The notes: generated by a model not told the origin, from the letters alone. A stretch of 64,000 bases of DNA from Streptomyces sp. LX-29 (GCF_029541745.1 NZ_CP089746.1:5775559-5839558), one strand, 5' to 3'. Shown: positions 30,433 through 39,564, counted from the stretch's first letter. Translations and numbers: made by a program.

Positions 30433-31440
30433 TTACTCGCCCTTGGCTGCCGTGACCTGTTCCAGGCGGTTGAGGAAGACCACGCGGGGGTCGGTCCCGC
30501 CCTTGGCCGGGACCCGCACCGTGGACTCGAAGACCCGGGTCAGCGTCACCGACTTCTTCGCCTCGCCGGTCATCAGCGCCTTGATCTGCGGGTCGGGGTT
30601 GGGCCGGAAGCCCTTGGCCATGGTCTGCTTCTGGCGGTGGTGCGAGGCGAAGAAGACCACGGCCCCGCCGTCCTTGGTGCGCAACGCCACCGGCGCCAGT
30701 CCGGCGTCCTCCGTCGGCGTGTCGATGTACTCGGTCCAGAACTTCGGCGTGCGCAGCAGCTTCTTGCGCTCCGCCCGCATCCGCGAGGTGGCGGGCCCGT
30801 CCGCGAAGACGCGGCCCTCACCGGTCATCAGATAGTCGGTGTACTCCTTGCTCAGCGCGCCCGGGGCGACCGCGAGCCCCGAGCCGCCGCCGGTCGGAGC
30901 CGGCTTCGCCCAGCCGTTCTCGTCAGTCGCGAACCGCGGCATCTCGTCCTGGCCGAGGATCGACAGATACGCCACCCGCCACGGCTCGTCCGCCCCGCCG
31001 CGGGTGAAGACCAGCAGCCAGCGGTTACTGACGCCCGCCGGGTCGCGGTTGCTCCTGGTGTCGGCGACGAAGAACTTCGGCCAGCCGACCTGTCGGGGGA
31101 CGAGGTACCGGGCGTCGCTCAGCTCCAGCGGCGCGAAGCCCGGGTTGCCCTTGCCGTCCCGGTCGTTGGCGCGCTGCGCGGTGAGGTCGGCGACGCCGAT
31201 CTGGGCCAGCGGGCCGGTCTCGACCCGGCGGATCAGCTCCGGGTCGAGCTCGCGGTAGGCCCTGTTGTAGGTGTCGGTGAACTTCTTGAGCGCCTTGGGC
31301 GCCTCAGCCCTGTCCACCGAGGGGATGTTCTCCCGCTCCCCGTGCACCGTCATGCATCCGGTCAGCGCCGGCGCCAGCGTCAGCAGTGCCGCCGCGGCTG
31401 CCAGAGTCATCCGCCGTCGACGGGGCGACCTGCGTCTCAT
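30433..31440 (-). CDS. Secreted lipoprotein of unknown function at end of efe operon
   Basis: 335 residues from ATG 31440, 10 nt after an AAGGAG. The N-terminus RRRSPRRRRMTLAAAAALLTLAPALTGC is a lipoprotein signal with an LTGC lipobox. The mature part is a soluble alpha/beta protein without a motif I know (segments LVPRQVGWPKFFVADTRS and WRVAYLSILGQ). Its first 137 bp overlap the 3' end of efeU, so it is very likely translated with the iron-uptake genes. A role in iron or haem handling is only inferred from this. Confidence 0.75.
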   Translation of the reverse strand: MRRRSPRRRRMTLAAAAALLTLAPALTGCMTVHGERENIPSVDRAEAPKALKKFTDTYNRAYRELDPELIRRVETGPLAQIGVADLTAQRANDRDGKGNPGFAPLELSDARYLVPRQVGWPKFFVADTRSNRDPAGVSNRWLLVFTRGGADEPWRVAYLSILGQDEMPRFATDENGWAKPAPTGGGSGLAVAPGALSKEYTDYLMTGEGRVFADGPATSRMRAERKKLLRTPKFWTEYIDTPTEDAGLAPVALRTKDGGAVVFFASHHRQKQTMAKGFRPNPDPQIKALMTGEAKKSVTLTRVFESTVRVPAKGGTDPRVVFLNRLEQVTAAKGE

Positions 31441-32287
31441 GGGACTCCGGCTCCTTCTGCGCTGCTGTGGCCGCTGCTCGATTCGGCGCCACCCTACCGG
31501 GGGCGAGGAAGAGCGCCAGGGTGGGGATCAGATAGAGCGTCCACACCGTGACCTGCAACCAGGTCGGGTTGGGCTGGAAGTTGAACGTCCCCTTCAGCAG
31601 CGTTCCGTACCAGCTGTCCGGCGGGACGGTGTCGCTGATGTCGAACGCCCGGTTGTTCAGCCCCGGCAGGAAGCGCGCCTCCTGGAGGTCGTGGAAGCCG
31701 TAGGCGAGCACGCCGGCGGCCACCACCACCAGCGCCCCACCGGTCCAGGTGAAGAACTTCGCCAGGTTGATCCTCAGCGCGCCCCGGTAGAAGAGCCAGC
31801 CCATGACCACCGCGGAGGCGATGCCCAGTAGGGCGCCGACCAGCGGGTCCGTGCCGCCGCCCGCCGCGTGCACCGCGCGCCACACGAACAGCGAGGTCTC
31901 GATGCCCTCCCGGCCCACCGCCAGGAAGGCGGTGGCCACCAGCGCGCCGGTGCCCACGGCCAGCGCCGCGTCCAGCTTCCCGTGCAGCTCCGCCTTGAGG
32001 TGCCGGGCGGTGCGCCGCATCCAGAACACCATCCACGTCACCAGGCCCACGGCGACGATGGACAGGCCCCCGCCGATCAGCTCCTGGGCCTCGAAGGTCA
32101 GCTCCTGGGTGCCGAACTCCAGGCCCGCGCCGAAGCCGAGGCTGACGGTGACCGCGATGGCCACGCCGATCCAGATGGGGAGCAGCTTGTCCCTGTTGCC
32201 GGTCTTGACCAGGTACGCGACCAGGATGCAGACCACCAGGGACGCCTCCAGGCCCTCGCGCAGGCCGGTCAGGTAGTTGGCGAACAC
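31304..32287 (-). CDS. efeU: EfeU-type iron permease (FTR1 family)
   Basis: 327 residues from GTG 32287, with a GAAGGG site 7-8 nt upstream. Seven predicted membrane helices. Both ferroxidase/permease motifs are present: LREGLEASLVVCILVAYLV (first REGLE) and VGREGIETSLFVW (second, REGIE). It moves iron across the membrane with EfeO and EfeB. Odd: after the last helix (about residue 270) the frame runs on through about 55 polar residues and overlaps the downstream lipoprotein gene by 137 bp. A stop may have been lost, so the ancestral protein was probably shorter. Confidence 0.9.
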   Translation of the reverse strand: MFANYLTGLREGLEASLVVCILVAYLVKTGNRDKLLPIWIGVAIAVTVSLGFGAGLEFGTQELTFEAQELIGGGLSIVAVGLVTWMVFWMRRTARHLKAELHGKLDAALAVGTGALVATAFLAVGREGIETSLFVWRAVHAAGGGTDPLVGALLGIASAVVMGWLFYRGALRINLAKFFTWTGGALVVVAAGVLAYGFHDLQEARFLPGLNNRAFDISDTVPPDSWYGTLLKGTFNFQPNPTWLQVTVWTLYLIPTLALFLAPGRVAPNRAAATAAQKEPESHETQVAPSTADDSGSRGGTADAGAGADRMHDGARGAGEHPLGGQG

Positions 32288-32307
32288 GTCGGGTCCCTTC
32301 GATGAGA

Positions 32308-33597
32308 TCAGGAGAAGAGCGCGCGGCCCCACCAGTCGTCCGCGTCCCGGACGCCCGGCGGAACGGCGAACAGCGCCGAACCCACGTGCTGGATGTACTC
32401 GTTGAGCGCGTCGGAGCGCGCCAGGCTGGTCTGCACGGGGATGAAGCCGCTGCGCACGTCGCGCTGGTAGGCGAGGAAGAACAGCCCGGCGTCCAGCCGG
32501 CCCAGCCCGTCCGTGCCGTCGGTGAAGGAGTAGCCCCGGCGCAGGATCGTCGCCCCGCCGTTGACGTCCGGGTGCGCCAGTCGTACGTGCGCGTCGGGCA
32601 GCATCGCCTTCAGGTTGGGCTCGTCGCGCTCGCGCCGCCTGCCCACCGGCGCGCCCTCGGCCTTGTCCCGCCCGAAGATGTCCTCCTGCTCCTTGAGCGA
32701 GGTGCGGTCCCAGGTCTCGATGTGCATCCGGATGCGCCGCGCCACCAGGTAGGAGCCGCCGGCCATCCAGTCCGGGCCGTCCTTGGGCGACACCCAGACG
32801 TGCCGGGTGAGGGCGGCGTCGTCGGTGCCCGCGATGTTCCGGGTGCCGTCCTTGAACCCCATCATGTTGCGCGGGGTCTGGGCCTCCGGGGTGGTCGAGG
32901 AGGTCTTGCCGAAGCCCAGCTGCGACCAGCGGATCGCCACCTTGCCCATGCCGATGCGGGCCAGGTTGCGGATCGCGTGTACCGCGACCTGCGGGTCGTC
33001 GGCGCACGCCTGGACACACAGGTCGCCGCCGCTGCGGGCCGGGTCGAGGTTGTCGCCGGGAAAGGCGGGCAGGTCCCCCAGGGCCTCGGGGCGCCGCTTC
33101 TTGAGGTCGAAGCGGTCCTTGCCCTTGCGGTCGGCGAAGAGCGTGGGGCCGAAGCCGATGGTGAGGGTGAGTCGGGAGGGCTTGAGGCCCAGCGCCTCGC
33201 CGGTGTCGTCCGGCGGGGCCTCCGCCAGCCCGCCGACCGCGCCCTCGCCGACCGGGTGACCCTGCGTCATCCGCTCCGCCGCCCGCGTCCACTCCTTCAG
33301 CAGGGAGATCAGCGCCTCCCGGTCGTCGGTGGTGACGTCGAAGGCGGCGAAGTGCAGCCGGTCCTGGACGGCGGTGGCGATGCCGGCCTGGTGGGCGCCG
33401 TGGAAGGGCACCGCGGCCCCGGCCTCGGCCACCGGCTGGGCGGCCGGGTCGCCGTCGCCGGCCAGGGCGACCGCCGTGCCGCCCGCGGCGGCGGCGCCGA
33501 TTGCCAGTCCGGCCCCGCCCCAGCCGAGCAGTGCCCGGCGCGACGGCGTCGTGCGCTCCGGCTCCGGATGGTCCTGGCGTTCCTGAGACTCGGACAC
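32308..33597 (-). CDS. efeB: EfeB deferrochelatase / DyP-type peroxidase, Tat-exported
   Basis: 429 residues. Twin-arginine signal SRRALLGWGGAGLAIGAAAAGG (residues 19-45). The haem-peroxidase fold carries the DyP motif GFKDGTRN (GxxDG with the distal Asp). IRMHIETWDRTSLKEQEDIFGRDK contains the proximal region, and ILRRGYSFTDG is the conserved late segment. DyP/EfeB enzymes oxidise ferrous iron or release iron from haem while sparing the porphyrin. Located between efeO (92 bp upstream) and efeU (20 bp downstream) in one operon. Confidence 0.92.
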   Translation of the reverse strand: MSESQERQDHPEPERTTPSRRALLGWGGAGLAIGAAAAGGTAVALAGDGDPAAQPVAEAGAAVPFHGAHQAGIATAVQDRLHFAAFDVTTDDREALISLLKEWTRAAERMTQGHPVGEGAVGGLAEAPPDDTGEALGLKPSRLTLTIGFGPTLFADRKGKDRFDLKKRRPEALGDLPAFPGDNLDPARSGGDLCVQACADDPQVAVHAIRNLARIGMGKVAIRWSQLGFGKTSSTTPEAQTPRNMMGFKDGTRNIAGTDDAALTRHVWVSPKDGPDWMAGGSYLVARRIRMHIETWDRTSLKEQEDIFGRDKAEGAPVGRRRERDEPNLKAMLPDAHVRLAHPDVNGGATILRRGYSFTDGTDGLGRLDAGLFFLAYQRDVRSGFIPVQTSLARSDALNEYIQHVGSALFAVPPGVRDADDWWGRALFS

Positions 33598-33689
33598 GGC
33601 CGACCCCCCTTGAGGTGTTGGTACGGATGTGGTGCCCCGGGCGGTGTGCCACCCCTGGGGAGCGGCATACCGCCGCGCGGGCCCGATGG

Positions 33690-34832
33690 CTACTCGGCGG
33701 GCTTGACGACCGCGGCGGCGAGCTTGGACAGCGGCTCGGCCAGCGCGTTGACGGTGTCCGAGAGCTGCTTGCGCTTCGCCTTGCTGATCTTGTCGTCGTA
33801 GGCCACGAAGCCGTCGCCCTCGCGGTAGCCGTCGAGGTGCTTCTTGACGGCGGCGAACTGCTTGTCGAGCTCCTCGACCAGCTCCGGGTCGTTCTCGCCG
33901 GCGACCTTGCGCAGCAGGGAGTACGAGGTCTCCGCGCCCTCCACGTTGGCCTGGATGTCCACCAGGTCGGTGTGGCTGTAGCGCTCCTCCTCGCCGGTGA
34001 CCTTGCCGGTCTGCACCTCGTCCAGCAGCTCCTTGGCGCCGTTGGCCATGGAGGTGGGGGTGAGCTCGGCCTTGCCGACCCGCTTCTGCCAGTCCTCGAG
34101 GTCGGTGATGAGCTGCTTGGCCAGCTTCCTGTCCTCAGCGGTGATCTTCTTCTCCACCCACAGGGACTTCTCCAGCCGGTGCCAGCCGGTCCACTTCGCG
34201 CCCTTCTCCACGCCGTCCTCGCGCAGGTCGACCTTGGGGTCGATGTCGCCGAAGGACTCGGCGACCGGCTCGGTGCGCTCCCAGCCGACGCGGGACGGGG
34301 CGTACGCTTTCTTGGCGGCCTCGACGTCGCCGTCCTCGATGGCGGCGGCGAACTTCTCGACCAGCGGCAGGGTCTCGTCGGCCTGCTTCTGGACGTAGGC
34401 GCGGTACGCGGCCACGGCCTCGTCCAGCCGCGGGTCCCGCTTGACGGGTGTGCCCTTGCCGGTGACCGTGACCTTCTGCCGGATGCCGTCGCCCTTCATG
34501 CCGGGCTTGCAGGCGATCTCGTAGCTGCCGGCCTTCACCTCGGCGGTGATGGTGGTCTTGGTGCCCGGCCCGATGTTCTCCCGCTCGGTGACGATCCGGT
34601 CGCCGGGGGCGTAGATGTAGACCTCGGTGACCTTGGAGCCCTTGTTCTCCACGGCGAGCGCGACATGGCCGGCCGGGAAGCTGGTCTTCGACACCTCGCA
34701 GGCGTCGTCGGATGCCTTGACCTGGATGGCGCCCGAGCCCTTGGCGTCGGACTTCTCGGAACATCCGGCGACGGCGGTGAGCGCGGCGGCCGCCGCGAGG
34801 GCGGTGACGGCGGAGGAGCGAACGGCTCTCAT
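33690..34832 (-). CDS. efeO: EfeO iron-binding lipoprotein (cupredoxin + M75 domain)
   Basis: 380 residues. Lipoprotein signal with VAGC lipobox (about residues 21-24). Residues 35-125 are a cupredoxin-like domain (IQVKASDDACEVSKTSFPAG, SYEIACKPGMKGDG). The remainder is the imelysin/M75-type helical domain with the HxxE metal motif in GWHRLEKSLW. It captures extracellular iron for EfeU. The promoter region carries two overlapping-phase iron boxes at 34868-34906, so expression should rise when DmdR/IdeR releases DNA at low iron. Confidence 0.92.
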   Translation of the reverse strand: MRAVRSSAVTALAAAAALTAVAGCSEKSDAKGSGAIQVKASDDACEVSKTSFPAGHVALAVENKGSKVTEVYIYAPGDRIVTERENIGPGTKTTITAEVKAGSYEIACKPGMKGDGIRQKVTVTGKGTPVKRDPRLDEAVAAYRAYVQKQADETLPLVEKFAAAIEDGDVEAAKKAYAPSRVGWERTEPVAESFGDIDPKVDLREDGVEKGAKWTGWHRLEKSLWVEKKITAEDRKLAKQLITDLEDWQKRVGKAELTPTSMANGAKELLDEVQTGKVTGEEERYSHTDLVDIQANVEGAETSYSLLRKVAGENDPELVEELDKQFAAVKKHLDGYREGDGFVAYDDKISKAKRKQLSDTVNALAEPLSKLAAAVVKPAE

Positions 34833-34867
34833 ACGGGGCTCCAGGCTGGCTCAAAAAAGCGGACGGT

Positions 34868-34906
34868 TCAGGTAAGGCCGCCCTAACTTAGCTGAGGCTT
34901 GCCTGC
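34868..34906 (-). promoter_or_regulatory. Two tandem iron boxes (DmdR/IdeR type) before efeO
   Basis: TCAGGTAAGGCCGCCCTAA (34868-34886) matches the consensus TTAGGTTAGGCTAACCTAA at 14 of 19 positions. TTAGCTGAGGCTTGCCTGC (34888-34906), offset by 20 bp, matches at 13 of 19. Staggered double sites are known for dimeric IdeR/DtxR proteins. They lie 36 bp upstream of the efeO start. Confidence 0.75.
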
Positions 34907-34952
34907 CTGGTTCCCCTCCCTTCCCATAAATAAGTCCATAAATGGCAAAGAT

Positions 34953-35849
34953 TTAGCCATCTCGGCGTGGCAGAACCAGCAGGGCGCCCGTCCGTGGGTG
35001 TCGCAGCACCTCGACCGGCTGCCGGTAGACCCGGCTGAGCAACTCCGCGTCGAAGACCTCGGCCGGCGGCCCGTCGGCCGCCACCCGACCCTTGTGCAAC
35101 ACCGCCACCCGGTCCGCGTACGCGGCGGCCAGCCCCAGGTCGTGCAGCACCACCACCACCGCGTCCCCGGCGGCCGCCCGCTCCCGACAGAGCCGCAGCA
35201 CCAGCTCCTGATGGCGCAGGTCGAGCGCGGCGGTCGGCTCGTCCAGCAGCAGCAGGCCGGTGCGCTGGGCCAGCACCCGGGCGAGTGCGACCCGCGCCCG
35301 CTCACCACCGGAGAGGGCCGAGAACGGTCGCCCGGCGAACTCGGCCACCTCGGCCGCGGCCAGCGCGGCACGCACCGCCTCGTCGTCCTCGTCCTCGGCC
35401 GCCGTGCCCGCCCAGGGCGCACGGCCCATCCGCACCACCTCCTCCACCGTGAACGGGAAGGAGAGGGTCGCGGACTGCGGCAGCACCGCCCGACGCAGCG
35501 CCAGTTCGCGCGCCGACCAGTCGGCCACCGGTCGGCCCGCGATCCGCACGGTCCCGCCCTCCGCAGCCAGATCGGCGGCGAGCGCGGCCAACAGCGTCGA
35601 CTTGCCCGCCCCGTTGGGCCCCACCAGCGCCAGCACCTCGCCCGCCGTGACCCGCAGATCGACCTCGACGAGCACGGTGCGCTCCGCCAGCCGCACCCGC
35701 GCCCCGTCCACCTCGGCGACCGTGTCGCCGGGGGCGGGCGGCTCCGGCAGACCGGGGGTGCGGGTCGCGAACAGGCCGCGCCCCGGGGGCCGGGCGGCGG
35801 CCTGGGCCCCGTCGCGGGCCGGGGTGCGGGTGGTCCGGGTGCGGGTCAT
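34953..35849 (-). CDS. hmuV: Haem/iron ABC transporter ATP-binding protein
   Basis: 298 residues. Walker A GPNGAGKSTLLAAL, signature LSGGERARVALARVLAQ, Walker B LLLLDEPTAALD and the H-loop VLHDLGLA are all present. After a 45-residue Arg/Pro-rich lead the domain resembles HmuV-type ATPases. It powers import by the permease encoded just before it; the start overlaps that gene's stop (ATGA, 35846-35849). The neighbouring HtaA and haem-oxygenase genes point to haem as substrate. Confidence 0.88.
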   Translation of the reverse strand: MTRTRTTRTPARDGAQAAARPPGRGLFATRTPGLPEPPAPGDTVAEVDGARVRLAERTVLVEVDLRVTAGEVLALVGPNGAGKSTLLAALAADLAAEGGTVRIAGRPVADWSARELALRRAVLPQSATLSFPFTVEEVVRMGRAPWAGTAAEDEDDEAVRAALAAAEVAEFAGRPFSALSGGERARVALARVLAQRTGLLLLDEPTAALDLRHQELVLRLCRERAAAGDAVVVVLHDLGLAAAYADRVAVLHKGRVAADGPPAEVFDAELLSRVYRQPVEVLRHPRTGALLVLPRRDG

Positions 35850-36946
35850 GCCCAGCCTCCCTGCTTGCGCCGCGTCCCGCGCAGCAGCCAGAAGAAGAAC
35901 GGACTGCCGAAGAGCGCGGTCAGCACGCCCAGCGGCAGCTCGGCGGGGGCGGCCGCGGTGCGCGCCGCCAGGTCCGCGGCGACCAGCACCACCGCGCCGC
36001 CCAGGGCGCTGCCCGGAATGAGGAAGCGGTGCCCGGGGCCCGCCGCCATCCGCAGCACGTGCGGCACCAGCAGTCCGACGAAGCTGATGATCCCCGCCAC
36101 GGCCACCGCGGCCGCGGTCAGCAGCGCCACGATCAGGATGACCGTCAGCCGCAGCCGCTCCACCTCCACGCCCAGATGGCGCGCCGGCCGCTCGCCCAGC
36201 GCCAGCAGGTCGATCCGCCGCGCGTAGCACGGCGCGGCCAGCAGCCCGACCAGGGCGCACGGCAGCACGGCCAGCACCTTCGGCCAGGTCGCCTGGGCCA
36301 GCGAGCCCAGCTGCCAGAAGGTGATCTGGGTGATCTGCGCGTTGTCGGCGTAGAAGACGAAGAGCCCGATGAGCGCGCCGGCGAAGGCGTTCACCGCGAT
36401 GCCGGTGAGGATCAGGGTGACGACCTCGGAGCGGCCGTCCGCCCGCGCCAGCACGTAGACCAGGGTCACGGTGAGCAGACCGGCGACGAACGCGCAGGCG
36501 GTCACCGTCCAGTTGCCCAGGAAGTGCAGCCCGAAGGCGATCGAGCAGACCGCGCCCACGGCGGCGCCGGCGGAGATGCCGATCACCCCCGGTTCGGCGA
36601 GCGGGTTCCCGAAGACGCCCTGCATCAGCGCCCCCGCGCAGCCGAGCGAGGCGCCGACCAGCAGCGCCAGCACCACCCGCGGCAGCCGGACGTTCCACAG
36701 CACGCTCTCCGCGACCCGGTCCAGCGGGGCGCCGCCGAGCCCGACGCGGTGCAGCAGGGAGTCCAGGACGTCGCGGAGCGGGATCTCGTAGGCGCCGTGG
36801 CTGGCCGAGACCAGCGCCAACACGACCAGGGCGGCCGTCAGGCCGGCGGTGAGCAGCGCGGCCCGGCCGCGGCGGCGCGGGCGCCCCGCCTTCGGGTCGC
36901 TCGCGCCGGACGGCCCCGCGGCGACGTCCTTGTCCAGGAGGGTCAC
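35846..36946 (-). CDS. hmuU: Haem/iron ABC transporter permease (FecCD family)
   Basis: 366 residues from GTG 36946, which overlaps the stop of the binding-protein gene (GTGA). Nine to ten membrane helices. FecCD signatures: NVRLPRVVLALLVGASLGCAGALMQGVFGNPLAEPGVIGISAGAAVGAV, GIISFVGLLVPHVLRM and the late LPLGVLTALFGSPFFFWLL. It forms the membrane channel of a BtuC-like importer; haem is the inferred substrate because of the adjacent HtaA and haem-oxygenase genes. A short basic N-terminal lead precedes the first helix. Confidence 0.9.
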   Translation of the reverse strand: MTLLDKDVAAGPSGASDPKAGRPRRRGRAALLTAGLTAALVVLALVSASHGAYEIPLRDVLDSLLHRVGLGGAPLDRVAESVLWNVRLPRVVLALLVGASLGCAGALMQGVFGNPLAEPGVIGISAGAAVGAVCSIAFGLHFLGNWTVTACAFVAGLLTVTLVYVLARADGRSEVVTLILTGIAVNAFAGALIGLFVFYADNAQITQITFWQLGSLAQATWPKVLAVLPCALVGLLAAPCYARRIDLLALGERPARHLGVEVERLRLTVILIVALLTAAAVAVAGIISFVGLLVPHVLRMAAGPGHRFLIPGSALGGAVVLVAADLAARTAAAPAELPLGVLTALFGSPFFFWLLRGTRRKQGGWA

Positions 36947-38043
36947 GAGCCGTCCCCGTACAGCTGGTCGACGATGCTCCGCAGCACCTCGTCGGTGCGC
37001 GGGCCGTAGTTGAGCAGCACGCCGTCCTCGACGCTCACGACGCGGCGGTCCATCCCGGCGGGGGTCTCGGCGACGCCCGGCACCTTCAGCAGCCCGTCCA
37101 TGCCGCCGACCGAGGCGAGCCCCTTGGTCATCACCAGGATCGCGTCGGGCGCGGCCTTGACGAGGGCCTCGCTGGTGATGGGCGTGAAGTCCTTCTCCAG
37201 CCCGGACTCCTTGCCCGCGTCGACCGCGCCCGCGGCCTCCAGCAGCGAGCCGGCGCCGGAGTCGGCCCCGCCGAGCAGATAGACGGAGGCCGAGCCGCGG
37301 AGGTAGAGGAAGGCGACGCGCGGCTTCTCCTCGCGGGCGGGGATCCGTTCGCGCTCCTTCCGCAACCGCTGCTCGGTGCGCTGACGCAGCCGGTCGCCGG
37401 CGTTCGTGACGCCGAGCGCCGCGGCGACCCGGTCGATCCGGGTGCCGACGTCGGACAGCTTCTTGGCCGGGTCGAGCACGATGAGCGGCACTCCCGCGTC
37501 CCGTATCTGCTCGATCGCCTCGTCGGGGCCGGTGGAGGACTCGGCGAGCACCACGGTGGGCTTGAGGGACAGCACGCTCTCGGCGGAGACGTCGTGCGCG
37601 CGGGTGACCACCGGAAGCTTCTTCGCCTGCGCGAAGGTGGCGGTGACATCGCGAGCCACCACCCGGTCGCCGAGCCCGAGGCTGAAGACGATCTCGGAGA
37701 CCGCGCCGGTGAGCGGGACGATGCGATCGGTGCTGCGGACGGTCACGGTGTGGCCGTCGGCGGATTCGACGGTGACGGGGAGCGCGGGCCTCGGTGGGGT
37801 GCCGGTGAGCGGCTCCACGCGGTCGGCGGTCTGGGAGCGCGCCGCGGAGGTGTCTGACGCTCCGTCGCCCCCGCCGCTTCCGCAGCCGGTCAGACCCGCC
37901 GTCAGGGCCAGGGTGAGGACGGCGGCGAGGGCGCCGAGGGTGCGCGGGCGGCCCAAGGCCCCACCCGCCGACTGCCGTTGGTCCACTGTCCGGCCTTTCA
38001 CTCTGGTCGCTCCGTTCTCGCTCTGGATTCCCTGACGGATCAT
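36943..38043 (-). CDS. hmuT: Haem ABC transporter substrate-binding lipoprotein
   Basis: 366 residues. Lipoprotein signal LGALAAVLTLALTAGLTGC with an LTGC lipobox (about residue 54), after an unusually long 35-residue cytoplasmic lead; a later start is possible. The mature domain is a class III binding protein with IVPLTGAVSEIVFSLGLGDRVVARD and LKPTVVLAESSTGPDEAIEQIRDAGVPLIVLD, like HmuT. It passes haem to the permease. The promoter is shared with the divergent htaA gene and holds an iron box at 38047-38065. Confidence 0.9.
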   Translation of the reverse strand: MIRQGIQSENGATRVKGRTVDQRQSAGGALGRPRTLGALAAVLTLALTAGLTGCGSGGGDGASDTSAARSQTADRVEPLTGTPPRPALPVTVESADGHTVTVRSTDRIVPLTGAVSEIVFSLGLGDRVVARDVTATFAQAKKLPVVTRAHDVSAESVLSLKPTVVLAESSTGPDEAIEQIRDAGVPLIVLDPAKKLSDVGTRIDRVAAALGVTNAGDRLRQRTEQRLRKERERIPAREEKPRVAFLYLRGSASVYLLGGADSGAGSLLEAAGAVDAGKESGLEKDFTPITSEALVKAAPDAILVMTKGLASVGGMDGLLKVPGVAETPAGMDRRVVSVEDGVLLNYGPRTDEVLRSIVDQLYGDGS

Positions 38044-38046
38044 GAC

Positions 38047-38065
38047 TTAGGTTAGCCTTACCTTG
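38047..38065. promoter_or_regulatory. Iron box between hmuT and htaA
   Basis: TTAGGTTAGCCTTACCTTG matches the DmdR/IdeR consensus TTAGGTTAGGCTAACCTAA at 15 of 19 positions. It lies 4 bp from the hmuT start codon and 30 bp from the htaA start, so one site can repress both divergent operons. Confidence 0.85.
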
Positions 38066-38094
38066 GTCATTCCGGATAGGGAGGGGTCTCTCCG

Positions 38095-39564
38095 ATGCTG
38101 CCCTGGTCACGATCGAGACCGGTTCGCGCGCTCTGTGCCGCGCTGCTCGCGGCGTTAGCCGTGAGCGGACTGCCGGCGGCCCGCGCGCACGCCGCGGACC
38201 ACACGGTCTCGGGCGGCCGGCTCGACTGGGGCATCAAGGCGTCCTTCCAGAGCTATGTCACCGGCCCGATCGCCAACGGGAGTTGGAGCCTCCAGGGCGG
38301 GGCGGCCACGGTGGGCGACAGCCAGTTCCGATTCCACTCCGCGACCGGCTCCTACGACCCGGACAGCGGCGCCTTCCGGGCCGGCTTCTCCGGCGGAGTG
38401 CGGTTCCTCGGCCACAAGAAGGCCGACGGCAGCCATGAGATGGACCTGACCATCGCCCGGCCCACGGTCCGCATCGACGGTGGGAACGGCACCCTCTTCG
38501 CCGACATGACCAGCAAGGAGAAGGGCACCGGCAAGGTCACCTCCGCCGCCCAGGTCCCGTTGGCCACGCTCGACCTGGGCGGGGTGAACATGCGCGGCGG
38601 CGGCTCCGCGGTCCAACTCGCCACCATCCCGGCCACCCTCACCGCCCAGGGCGCCAAGGCGTTCGCCGGCTACTACACCGAGGGCACCCGGCTGGACCCG
38701 GTGACCCTGTCGGCGGACGTGCTGGCCGAACGGCCCGCGCCGAGCGCGGAACCGAAGCCGAAGGACTCCGCGAAGGACAGGAAGAAGGACGAACCCGCCG
38801 AGCCGCGCGGCGCGTTCACCGACGCCGCCGTGGACTGGGGCGTGCGCCGGACCTTCCGGGAGTACGTCACCGGCTCCATCGCCCAGGGACGGTGGGAGCT
38901 GTCCGAGGGCGCCCGCGACGGCGGCGCGCTGTTCCGCTTCACGGCCGGCAAGGGCAGCTACGACGCCGAGCGGCACCGTCTGGACGCGACCTTCCAGGGC
39001 CGGCTCCGCTTCCAGGGCAAGGACCTGGACCTCGCCCTCAGCGGCGTGACGGTGCGGGTCGAGGACGGCAAGGGCACGCTCGCGGCGGACGTCGCGGGCA
39101 AGGCCCTCACTCGCCGGGACGTCCCGCTGGCCACCTTCGACGCCGGCCGTCCGAAGCCAGAAGACGGCCTGATCACGGTGGCCGAGGCGCCGGCCACCCT
39201 CACCGCGGACGGCGCGAAGGCGTTCGGCGGCATGTACCGGGCGGGCACCGCGATGGACCCGATCTCGCTGGCCGTCGCGGTGACGAAGGGCGCCGAGCTC
39301 CCGCCGCTGCCGGACCTCGGCGCGGCGCCGACCGACAGCCCGCGCCCGAAGGCCGCCGGCACCACCCCGAAGGCCACCGCCAAGCCCTCCTCCGCTTCCT
39401 CTTCTTCCTCCTCCTCGTCCACCGCCGTGGTGCTCGCGGCAGCCGGCGCGGCGGTGCTCGCCGCCGCCGCGGCCGGCCTCCTGCTGCTGCGCAGGCGCCG
39501 CGCCGCCGCGGCCGGCGGCTCCGTCGCGCCGGGCCCGGACGACTCGACCACCACCCAGAGCTGA
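38095..39564 (+). CDS. htaA: HtaA-domain haem-binding surface protein, membrane-anchored
   Basis: 489 residues. Signal peptide to about residue 34 (ARAHAA). Two HtaA domains: residues 38-205 (LDWGIKASFQSYVTGPIANG, then VRFLGHKKADGSHEMDLTI) and 240-400 (VDWGVRRTFREYVTGSIAQG, then LRFQGKDLDLALSG). A Lys/Glu/Pro linker lies between. A Ser-rich stretch, a membrane helix near 445-465 and an RRRR stop-transfer anchor the end. HtaA domains bind haem through a conserved Tyr and His; the second domain lacks the usual GH of F-x-GH, so it may bind weakly or differently. Followed by the second HtaA gene. Confidence 0.9.
   Translation: MLPWSRSRPVRALCAALLAALAVSGLPAARAHAADHTVSGGRLDWGIKASFQSYVTGPIANGSWSLQGGAATVGDSQFRFHSATGSYDPDSGAFRAGFSGGVRFLGHKKADGSHEMDLTIARPTVRIDGGNGTLFADMTSKEKGTGKVTSAAQVPLATLDLGGVNMRGGGSAVQLATIPATLTAQGAKAFAGYYTEGTRLDPVTLSADVLAERPAPSAEPKPKDSAKDRKKDEPAEPRGAFTDAAVDWGVRRTFREYVTGSIAQGRWELSEGARDGGALFRFTAGKGSYDAERHRLDATFQGRLRFQGKDLDLALSGVTVRVEDGKGTLAADVAGKALTRRDVPLATFDAGRPKPEDGLITVAEAPATLTADGAKAFGGMYRAGTAMDPISLAVAVTKGAELPPLPDLGAAPTDSPRPKAAGTTPKATAKPSSASSSSSSSSTAVVLAAAGAAVLAAAAAGLLLLRRRRAAAAGGSVAPGPDDSTTTQS

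Noticed and set aside
31304..33652. A 782-residue minus-strand frame that looks like a fusion of a large N-terminal domain with EfeU
   Set aside because: The N-terminal part is out-of-frame shadow of efeB (Arg/Gly-rich); the GTG at 32287 with its own ribosome-binding site begins the true EfeU.
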